Below, in pieces: positions 39,101-50,644 of a DNA stretch of 64,000 nt (position 1 is its first letter; every line of letters begins with the position of its first letter). Below the pieces are notes generated by a model, which saw only the letters and a program-made list of their open reading frames with translations, had not been told where the DNA came from and made no database searches. Origin of the DNA: Paracentrotus lividus (lineage: Eukaryota > Echinodermata > Echinoidea > Camarodonta > Echinidae); NCBI GenBank assembly GCA_940671915.1, contig CALNVZ010003429.1:27610229-27674228 (forward strand), given 5' to 3'. The position numbers were made by a program, and so were the translations under genes.

Positions 39101-42100
39101 CTCCAGTGTCACAAGAAAATCAATCCAAAGTCTAAAAAAATTTCAAGCATGTTCATTTTTTAGACTATTTCCAGTTGCAACCAAGTCGCAGAAATGTTCC
39201 CTAAGTTTCTGTGACGACACCGTTTGGGGTTCAAGTTCAATGTTTTTTTGGATATCGCGATAACAAGTAAATAAGATGGATGTACCGACTTATAGATGGA
39301 CCATCAGACAACCCAAAACCATGATGCCTCAAGGACCATCTTTGGTGGCAGAGGCATAAAATGGCATAAAAGAAAGGTGCATCGGTTCATCTTCGACTTC
39401 AAATTTGGTTTAAAAAGCATTTTAATAAAAACTTTCTAGGAAACAAACCTGAGGATGGATTTGGAGATCTGCTTATCAGAGAAACCCAGCTTCTTGGCTC
39501 TCAGAATTAGTTCCTTAGACGGCTCTCCTGGGGATCCCTCTAGAGCCGTGGTACAGCTGATGATGTTGTTGAACTTGTGTAGGAACCAAGGATCGATCCT
39601 GGTGAGGGCATAGAGCTTGTCGATGGAGTAGCCCGCCTTGAGAGCTGCGGCTACCACAAAGATTCGCTCATCGGTCGGAAGATTGAGCACCTAAAGTAAA
39701 GAAGGTGAAGATTTATGACTAATACTTATCTAACCATATATTTTGGAGGAATTTGTTTTAATGGATTACGCTAGTCAGGCATTGCAAACTTTTCCACTCC
39801 CACAGTATAAGACTATTATAAAAGTAATAAATCTCACACAATTTGTGGAATTTTGCCTTAAAATTTTGTTGATAGTTTTGCACAGAATCTTTCACAGTAA
39901 AAAAAGGGGGAATTTAGGGTCCATAGAATAATAAAAAATAAACTGACATGTTGGTCGACTGCAACCGACAGGAAGGCATGGAGGAAAAAATGTGCTTCTT
40001 CGGCTCTCAAACCCCCCAACAACTCCGGAAGAGTCAAGGGATTGAGTGAGTGAGTGAGTGAGAATAATAAAATTGGAAGCTAAACTTTAGGAATCATTCG
40101 TCCAAAATAGGAGAGGTTGGCAGCTATGGGGTAAATAGAAACAAAGTTTTCAAGAAAATTCCTTGGGTTTCTTTGAAAATCCAATGAAGACAATAAAGAA
40201 GATTTGTTGCAAAAAACAAAGCCTATCATTTGATCGAACAAAACACTTGGCACTTGGCCAAACTCGGTGCCAGGACAAACGTAGAACAGGGGCCTGTTTC
40301 TTTAAACCATCATAAGTCTAAGTTCTTGGACAACCTAGGTACAAGTGTTGTAGAATTAACACAGATCTAAATGGGATGTCCACAAACTTAGACTTATGAC
40401 GGTTTTGAGAAACAGGCCCCTGAATACTAACCTCTTCAGAAACCTTCTTCTTGTCGTGGTCGAATCCAGTCACGTTCTCGTCCACCATGCGCAACGCTTT
40501 CTGGAAAGCCTCCTCAAACTTTCTACCCACCGCCATCACCTCACCGACACTCTTCATGGAGCTACCAATCTGTGATAACGTGCAAGATGATAAGAATAAA
40601 ATTAGGGCAATAAATGAGTCTTTAGAGGTGTCTTTAGCTCTTGGATAAAGGTACAAAATTAACGCTCCCCATAAGATGTCATGGTGGTGACACAACATTT
40701 GCTTCTGCGACAATTGCTCCAGGCTTATTTTGTCTAAGAGGTAGGGTTAGGATAAAGGTTGCAATAGGGTTTTAAATTACGTTTAGGGTTAGTTTAGGAT
40801 ATGGTGTTATGTCCCAGGTTAAGTTTGTCATTCGATTTAGTGTGTGTGATTTAGAGTGGAGCAACTGTCGTCAAAGCAAATGTCATGGAATCGTCATGGT
40901 AAGGGGTTTGGGTGATAATTGGAGATGGGCTGTGGTGGCAGAAATAAGACGTTTAGTAGAATAGCACAGTGAAGGTGAGTGGAGAAAAACAAGATCAATA
41001 ATTTACGTTATAAATTTGATACTTTTATTAAAAAAACTAACTCCAACCCAAGACTAAACACTATACCCTATCCAAAACCTAACACTAAACCTAACATAAA
41101 ACCATATTGCAACCGTAACTCTTCCTATATCTTTAAGAAAATAAAGCCCAGTGCAGTTGCCACAGAAGCAAATGTCGTGTCACCCCCATAACAGTACATT
41201 TTCCAAAGCTCATACAAAAATGACACACAATTTCTTATTTCCCTCCAAAAACCTTTGAAAAAAGTAAAATGCATGTTCATTTGATGCCAATTTACATGCA
41301 TTATAGATTCAGTGACCAAACATTTGAAACAACTATTCTGATTGGTTCAGAGTAAGACTATCACCCAAGAAGTACATGCAACCCAGATCCTGATTGGCTC
41401 TTACCTTCTTGCTGACTTTGACAAACTTCTTGAGATCCCAGCGAGGTATCTTCACCACACAGTAGTCCAGGCTAGGCTCGAAGCAAGCTGTGGTTTGGTT
41501 GGTGACAGAGTTCTTCAGCTTGGGCAGGGGGATGCCGAGGGCTAGCTTGGCAGCGATGTAGGCCAGAGGATACCCAGTAGCCTTGCTGGCCAAGGCAGAG
41601 CTTCGGGACAGTCTCGCGTTCACCTCGATGATGAAAAACTAGGGAGCAAAAAACAATGCAAAGAGTAGCACAACAATCAAGGCTTGAATAAATCTCACCC
41701 CATCAAAACCTGTGCCCTTTCATTGGCCCTTTTTTTTTTTACCATTCGAAAACTCCCTGATTGGACATATAGAAATTGGATGCCATTTCTAAAGGTTTAT
41801 ATTTGAATTGTAAGGGGGGGGGGGGGAGCCCTATTACAAACGCAATAAGCCCCTTGATAATTCACCCAAGTAGACCAAATTCAAGAAAATATCAGGTAAG
41901 CCAGAATTTGTATGTGTTACATATGCAGTATTTTGTATTCAGGGTAAGGAAACGGAACAGTTTGAGATTTACACGACTAGAGGTGATGCTACATACAGGG
42001 ATGCTGTGGCATAGTGGCTTTGATTGTTGTTGTTGTCATTGTCATTATCATTATTACCAATATCAAACATACCTCATGTGACTCTGGGTTGAGGGCGTAC

Positions 42101-45100
42101 TGTATATTGCACTCTCCGACCACTCCAAGATGGCGGATCACCTTGATAGCCGTCTTCCTCAGCATGTTGTACTCGATGTTAGTCAAGGTCTGACTAGGCG
42201 CAACAACGATCGACTCTCCAGTGTGGATCCCAAGCGGATCAATGTTCTCCATGTTACAAACCTGATGAGAATAGTTATAGTAATGGTAAGAGCAATAACA
42301 AAAGTAACTGTATTATACTTGATGTTAGGCAGGATCTGACTAGGCGCAAAATAATTGACTCTCCCATGTTGAAATCAAGCGGGTCTATGTTCTCCATGTT
42401 ACACACCTAATAACAATAGTAAATAGTAATGGTAAAAGTAATAGTAATCGTAACGTTATACTCGGCTCGAGTCAGCTTTCGACGAGGCCCAACAACGATC
42501 AACTCTCCCATACCTGCCAACATTGTGAGTCCAAATATAGGGACAAAGTGGGAATACAAATTTTAAAAATAGGGACAATTCTGTATTTCCTATAGATTAC
42601 TGTGCACAGATTTTTCAAAAAATAGGGACAAAGGGTTGTAAATGGTGATAAATGCTCCTTCTTTTCCCCCAAAGTAGGGACTGACCCTACTAAATAGGGA
42701 CAGTTGGCAAGTATGCTCTCCTATGTGGATATCAAGCGAGTCTATGTTTTCCATGACACACTTGATGTGGTTCTCGGACCACCAGACCCTGGACATTTAC
42801 TCCCCCACCTCCCCCCGACAACTAACCCTGCCAAAAATGTACCCCCTTACTTTACACCAACCATAACCCTATTTCTGGGGGAGTTGTCCTTGGCATAATT
42901 GTTCAGGGGGTAATTGTCCTGATATGACACGATGTTAATTAGGCTTTGACTACATGTCGGTGAAAATATAATTCATTCTCTTGTTAAACACTTGAGAAAA
43001 AAATTAATTAGCACAAATTTAGCACAAATTATTCTTGTAGTATGTGTAGTACTGCCAAAAAAAAAAAAAATCATTAGTAAGAAGAGGAGGAAACTTACAG
43101 TGATGCAATTGTCGTAGGCATCTCGTACAACCTCATATTCAACCTCTTTCCATCCCTTCAGTGATTTGTCTACAAGCACCTGAGTGGTGTGAGCAAAGGC
43201 TGCTGTTGCCAATTTGACGAGCTCATCACTGTTATTAGCGAACCCTGATCCGAGTCCTCCAAGGGCATAAGCTGCTCGGACCAGAACAGGATAACCAATG
43301 TGGTTAGCTGCTTCCACTGCCTAGTTTTATTGAGATATGAAAAAGAAATTGTAAACATTTGAGTTTTGAAGATGGTTGTCATAAGAATATTGCATATTCT
43401 TTATAATGACACCAATTTATTGGACCTGAGCAAAATTGTTTATCCAGAAAGCTTGTTGATTCAATTCAAAAGATATGTATTGCTATTAATGTTTTTCAGT
43501 GTCGTTCCAAAGTTTAATTCACTCCTTCGTAATTATTCAAATCATCATGGCCTCTGAAATAAACAAATCTATTTCCTTCAAGCAAAATTTTTCACAAAAA
43601 AAAAAAATATTAGAAGAACTTACAATTCTGATTTGGGTGAATTAGTTTGCACTCAAGTCCTATACAAACAATTTTAACGATGGTTCACAATTTTGAGGAA
43701 ATCACAAAAAATGAAAAAGAAATTTCATTGTATTTGAAACAATTTTATTCTTATGCTTTTTTTAAAATACTTTACAAACTTCATTTCATACAGGTGGTAC
43801 TACAAAATCACAATGCGATTACAAACCTAATTTCATACAAGTGGGACTACAAAATCACACTGTCATTACAAAACTAATTTCATACAAGTGGGACTACAAA
43901 ATCACATTAAGCTCATACCTCGTCAACAGAGTAGGCAGCCGAGCTGGGAGCCACCTGCTCTCCTATACCCTGCATGCGATCGGCAAACACCTTCCTGTCC
44001 TCTGTATCTTCAATGGACTTGATCGGAGTCCCCAGGACCTTAATAATAATAACAAGAATAATAATACATGGGTTTTCTATATTAACATTTTCCATTCAGA
44101 TAAAATGATCAAGGGGCTTTTACAGAGGATTACAAAGATGAATGTCTGTCTTCAAGAATATACACAAGTGAAAAAATAAGATTAAAGATTTGTCTTGAAT
44201 GTTTCCAGTGAAGATGAATTCTTTGAACAGCTCCTGTGGAAGTATGTTCCACAGGGTTGGTCCGGCATGAGCAAAAGTTTGTTCCCCTCAGGTTTTTTTT
44301 TTTTTTTTTACAAGGGAATTTGAAAAAGACCAGAGGAAGACGATTGTAAGGTTCATGTGGGTTGGTATTTAATAAAGATTAATAAAAGTTAATAAAGATC
44401 TACGGCACTCAGGAGGGGGGGGGGGCTGTTTCATTGATGATGTGATAGACCAAAAGCAGTACCTTGACATTGTAGCGTTGCAAGACCCCGCCCTTCTCCA
44501 GCTTGACACCACAGTTCAGACCAGTTTGACCCCCAAAGGTCAGCAAGATGCCGTCGGGTCGCTCACTTTCGATGACCTGTTCAATGAAGAGGAATGTTTT
44601 GATATGAAGTTTAACAAAAGGTTACATAAAAAATTAGTTTATCATAGATTTGGCTATTACATATCAGAAAGTTTTCCAAGAGGATATTATTCTAAGATTT
44701 TCAGTCCCTTCAAGTGGATGTCAAGTTGATGTGAAACATCAAAAAGTAAAACGAACAAGATGAATCCTCGACCGCGCGCGGTCGAAATATATGCCTCCGC
44801 CATTGCCAGATCACAAATATATGGCACATTGGGATAGGACACAAGTCTGTACATGGAATTTCACATTTTGACCTCTCTGACCCTTGACCTTTGACCTACA
44901 TACTCCAAAATCTAAACAGATCATCTTCCTATGGTGATGCATACTACCTATAAGTTTGAAGCTCATATCTCAACTGGTTCTTGAGATATCGCGATAACGA
45001 ACTAATTTACAGGAAATTTCACAATTTGACCTCTGTGACCCTTGACCTTTGACCGACATACTCCAAAATCTAAACAGATCGTATTCCAATGATGATGCAT

Positions 45101-48100
45101 ACTACCACCAAGTTTGAAGCTCATATCTCAACTGGTTCTTGAGATAACGAACTAATTTACATGAAATTTCACAATTTGACCTCTGTGACCCTTGACCTAC
45201 ATACACCAAAATCTAATCAGATCGTCTTCCTATAATGATACATACTACCCCTAAGTTTGAAGCTCATATCTCAACTGGTTCTTGTGATATCGCGATAACG
45301 AACTCATTTTTACATGGAATTTCACAATTTGACCTCTGTGACCCTTGACCTTTGACCTACATACTCCAAAATCTAATCAGATCGTCTTCCTATGATGATA
45401 CACACTATCCCTTAGTTTGAAGTTCATATCTCAAGGGGTTCTTGAGATATCGCGATAACGAGCAAACGGGACGTACGGACGTACGGTCGGACGTACGGAC
45501 GGACGGACGGACGGACAACCCGAAAACATGATGCCTCCGGCACCACCTTCGGTGGCGGAGGCATAAAAATAGTTAAATTTCAGGGCCCGACATGAAGACG
45601 TTTTTAAAATATTATATACAAACGTTTTAAGATGTCATGTTTCATGTGATTTATCATGTAACCGTTTACCCTAACAATAGATTCATATTTGGAAGTTTTA
45701 TAGATTTACCGAAACTACACCCCAGCTGTAGCACTACACCATGCACTCACCTGTGTCACATACTCCGGTGTGATGGGGAGAAAGTAGACCTTGTCTGCCA
45801 TGCCTTTTGATGTCTGTACAGTCGCTATGTTGGGGTTGATAAGAACAGTGTGTATCCCCTCCTCTTTCAAAGCTTTGATGGCCTTCAGTCAAAAAACAAA
45901 AGGAAATTTTATTATACTACCCTGTGAAGCAAATTGTGAAGTACTTTGCAACCGCAAGGAAAAGGTGCTATACCAAATATTTATTGTATTGGATTAAAAT
46001 ATTAATAATCATATTTTGCTTTTTATATAGCTTTCTAGGCATCATGATGTTAAAACTATAAAGTAATCCTCTCTATTTTCCCCCTTTCTTTATATTTTCC
46101 TCTCTCTGGGACATCAATCTTCCAGTCTTTCCCCTTCTTTCTCTGAAAGCTCTTTCCTATTAACCCAAGTAATCATAGTCCCCTGCTTGACTAATGGACT
46201 AACCACCAGATCCTAGATAAATAATTTCTTTTTCCCTTGCCTTATCTCTCCCCTTCTTCTCTCCACTCTTCTTCACTTTCTTCCATCTTATCTACCTCCT
46301 CTTTCTCTTCCCATCTCTCCCCTTTTCTCTCTCTCTCTCTCTCTCTCTCCCTTCTCTCTCTCTCTGACAACTCTTACCTGTGAACCAGAGTAATCAAATT
46401 CTCCTGCCTGACCGATGGACAGACCACCTGATCCTAGGATGAGAACTTTCTGAGGCTGGGTATCCGGAGTGGGGGTACCAGGCAGCGCCTTGAAGCTCAG
46501 AATATCTTGGATTCGCTGCTTCACTGATACTCTGTGTAAATGTATGGACAAGATGGAGATTGTACTTGCTAACGCTTGTTAACAGGTTGGTCTACTCCTC
46601 AGAGCAATCTGTCAAATCAATGTATTCTGAACTTTCAAAACCAGATGTATAAAGGCCACCGCACACCTTACGACTGGTCTACGATCCGATTTTGGAACAA
46701 ATCGCATTTTGCTTATTTTCCGAAAGTATGAATGAATAGAATCTTATCATTAGAGGTTCAAATTAACTGTAAGAATACTGATATCGAATTTCAGAAAATT
46801 GCAAGCCTTTATTTAGGAGTAAAGGGCAAATTGGTTTGAAATTGTAGCCAATCGTGCGATTGCTATGACGTCATTAGATTAGACATTGAATTCGCTTTTA
46901 TTTTAATAAGGAGGTTACATAGTCACTGATTTGAACATATAAGTATTCCTGAGATGATTTAGAACTCTGCACAGTATGATGTTCTATTTCTAAATATCCA
47001 CGCCAATGTTATGACGTTTTATTACACTATCAGGTCACAGACCAATGGTAAGGTGTGCGGTGGTCTTAAACTATTAGAAAGTAGACACAATTTACAATTA
47101 GATTTGGTACACAAAAGGACAGACTAGTGGTTTTGCTTTTGGATGGTTTCTGGAAAGGGGTGGGAGTAGATTGGAGCAGTTTGGGGGCATATGGTAGAAG
47201 ATTCAGCCAAGATCTAGGATTAAGGTAAATGTGAGGCACACACCATAGGTATGTTTAGACAACCTTAATCTACCTTTTCAGACCATTTCAAAACTAACAG
47301 TATACCAAGTGGTAATGTCACATGACTTTTCGTGAGGCAAAAATGCCTCAAAAATTGTTTTTCTTTTGTGAGTTGTGTACAAAGTCAAATCTAAAGGCCC
47401 GGCCCCATCCTAGTCCCTGGAGCTACCAGCAGTAATGAATAGGGTGATCACTTTTGAACATCCTCACAGCATCCACTAAAGACACCCAAAACACAGACAC
47501 CTTTAACTCTTTGCCTGCCAAGTTCGACTATAGTCACAATTGTACTTATTAACTATACAATCGTAATAATTCATTTTCTCTGTAATGGCTGGGCCAAAAG
47601 ATCTGAAAATCACTGATAATGCTAGGACCAGGTCTGCGGCATAATTTCTCTTAGTTCATACTACGCAAATATTGTTATACTATTTTTAATGATTAAAGAG
47701 AAAGGTCTCATGTTTTATGCTTAAAATTAATGTGGCAGGCAAAGAGTTAAACGTACAGTTCTCCAGACCCTATCTAAGCAAAGCAACAATTAATCCAAAC
47801 TTCTCTCTCCACGACACCAACATCGGATGGTTCATGTATTGGGGTGCTGGGCAGTAACCACAAAAAAAAGGAAGAAGAGAAAGAAAAGAAAACACTCACA
47901 TCTCACTCTTGCCAGCCTTAAAATCCTTCACAGTATCCATGAAGACATCGAAGAGCACTTCCAGATCCCTGGGTCCTCCCATGTGCTCAGGGTGGAACTG
48001 AACGGTGTAGAACGGTTTGGTGTCGTGAATGATGCCCTCATTGGTCTTGTCGTTCTCGTTCGTGAAGAGGACCGACCAGCCTTCGGGGAGGTTGCTGGTG

Positions 48101-50607
48101 TCGATGGCGAAACCGTGATTCTGCGTGGTGATGTAGCAGCGACCCGTACCATTGTGCGTGCAGGGCTGGTTGTGCCCACGGTTTCCATACCTTCAAAAGA
48201 CAATCATTAGATCAAAAGTTATCAAGAGTTGGCATTCATTTCAAGATAAGTTAATGTAGGTTGTAGTTCCCTGGATGAAGACAGGTTTTCTGCAAAACTT
48301 GTCTAAAGTGGACAAAATCCTGCAGTGGCAATGTCTTCTGTTTCTCATAGGTTCAAACGTGTTTAAATGATTACAAGTATACATTGCTCAACACTATCAG
48401 GTACTACATGGTACATGAGAACCAAAAAGTAAACCGCAAAACCCTTCGCCCAAGACATCAGCTGGTGACCAATGCAGATACCAAAGTTACATCTCTTACT
48501 AAACGGCCGTGATCTGGCAGAACTACGTATCTCCTTTTTTGCGATTCCAAGATTTTTGAGCTTAAAGTTTTAAAATTGCTTCTTTTGCTTTCTTTGGAAA
48601 AATGGAGAATGGTGTATCGGGTTTTTTTGTTTTCCTTTGACCTGTGGAACAGATATAAGGTATTGCCACCAAAATATCGTAGATTTCCTCATTCAATCTA
48701 GTAATTTTCCTCATTTTTTTAAACATACTTTTGCCTGATTAAATCACGACTACACTCCGAGCGTTGATCAGGCAAAACTACGTACATGTACATGTATGTT
48801 CCAATTTATCAGGCAAAACTATGTATGTCACAGGGTATGTCCCCGACGTGGCAAAGGTTTATCAGGCAAAACTACGTATGTCCTGCGCATTTGCAAAGTT
48901 TTATCAGGCAAAACTACGTATGTCCCCGACGTGGCAAAGGTTTATCAGGCAAAACTACGTATGTCCTGCGCATTTGCAATGTTTTATCAGGCAAAACTAC
49001 GGATGTCCAGCGCATCTGCAAAGTTTTATCAGGCAGAACTACGTATGTCTTATACCTTGCAAAGTTATCAGGCAAAACTGTGTATGTCCTAAACATTGCA
49101 AATAACTGGTTTATCGGGCAAATCATATACTGTCTTAAACATTGCAAACGCAGCAGCTAAAAGTGTTAGGGTTAGGGTAACAGCCATGCCATGGCTCCAA
49201 TTTCCAGTTCCAGAGCCTTGTATTGAGAGAAAAACACATTTTGAACTTAGCTTTGGAGAGGATCAAAGTTTCTCAACTGAAACAGGGTAAGCTATGGAGT
49301 AGAATTTCTAGTATAGACCGAAAGCTTCAGTCTCTGTATTAAAGACTGTAGATCTAAATCTACCTTATAGTAGGATGGAAGGGGGTTGATAGTACCCAGT
49401 TGTCCAGACAATCGATTTTAATACGGCCATTTGAAAAAGTTTAAAAGCCAAGTTTCATCAATGTTTTATAGTACAAAGTGTTAGGCAATATTATTGAGAA
49501 CAAAAATTGAAGATGATTACAACTTTCTTATTTATATTTGTTTGTGTGTAATCGACAGGCAAAGAACAAGGCTTCATAATAGTAAAGTGTAAGGACACCC
49601 AACCCCCCATCTAGTTCTACAGTCTTTACAGAGACTGAAGCTTTCGGTTTAGTTTGTCTGGAATAGGTGGTACCGTATACTAGAAAGTCTTTGTTTCAGT
49701 TGAGAAACTTTGATCCTCTCCAAAGCTAAGTTCAAAATATGTTTTCCTCTCAAGGCTCTGGAACTGGAAGTTAGAGCAATGGCACGCACTGACAGCTTTA
49801 TATGGCAGCTATATACTTGCCGCGCAATATGAATGCACGTCACGTACAAAGCGCTATAGGTAAACGCTATGCGTGCAAACAGCTGCGCGTTCGCTCTCCG
49901 TATTATTTACGAGGGCGAATGCGCTGTCTGCACGGTTACAATGCAGAATTCGGGAGATACGTAGTTTTGCCTGATAAATCAACTTCTACTTTTGAAGCTA
50001 TTGTTCTAACAAAACCACGTATGTAGACTTACAGTTTTGCCTTTTAATTATCGTCAAAGATTGAAAAACTACTTTTGTAAGTCGACTTACATAGTTCTGC
50101 CTTTTTAATTTACCGATTTTTGAGAGAATTTTACAAAAACTGGGTTTTGAATCTCTAAAAATAATTAGAGTTAGAATTTGAAATTTTGCCAGATGAAAGA
50201 GCATATTCGAAATTATAAAAAACACTAAAAAACTGAAAAACGCCCAAAAATGACTTACATAGTTTTGCCAGATCACGGCCGTAAAGTTATTGATAGCTAT
50301 AACCAAACTTATTTTTGCCATATTACCAAAAGACTTTAACTATTATGAAAGTTACTTCTAGCTTATCCAAATGTTTAATAACTAAAATACCAAAGTTATT
50401 ATAAGCTCTTGCTATCATCACCAACATACTTCATCTTATAAGCAGATGTTCCTACAGCCAAGGAAGTCAGCTGATGACCCATGCAGATACCAAAGACCGG
50501 TTTGATTGTCTTCCCATTCAAGATATTCCGGATGTTGGTAATGGTTTCCTCTGCCATCTTAGGATCTCCAGGTCCATTGCTGATAAACAGACCATCAAAA
50601 TCTGAAG

Positions 50608-50644
<37 letters not shown>

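Larger units (their letters stand above)
33467..46531 (-). other. CAD: CAD carbamoyl-phosphate synthetase domain exons
   Basis: Eighteen exons (v7-v24). The two ATP-grasp halves are recognisable by their paired starts, [17 protein letters not shown] (v7) and [16 protein letters not shown] (v16), and by [20 protein letters not shown] (v13) and [15 protein letters not shown] (v21). The C-terminal MGS-like allosteric region is in v22-v24. Confidence 0.95.

Noticed and set aside
43366-44179. Several + strand frames of 60-110 codons
   Set aside because: They lie in CAD introns or overlap CAD exons v10-v11 antisense and include 45-nt tandem repeats; no splice-site or similarity support.
47827-48210. 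127-codon + strand frame, and its counterpart at 56915-57280
   Set aside because: Shadow of CAD exon v6 on the other strand; the minus-strand reading has the catalytic motif.
48766-49080. Possible CRISPR-like array of regular repeats
   Set aside because: Spacers are themselves repeated (two alternating types), the host is a eukaryote, and the units lie in a transposon arm.
48764-49160. Overlapping frames with repeated [12 protein letters not shown] units
   Set aside because: Translation of the 41-nt repeat array inside the foldback element; open in three frames at once, which indicates repeat composition and not a repeat protein.
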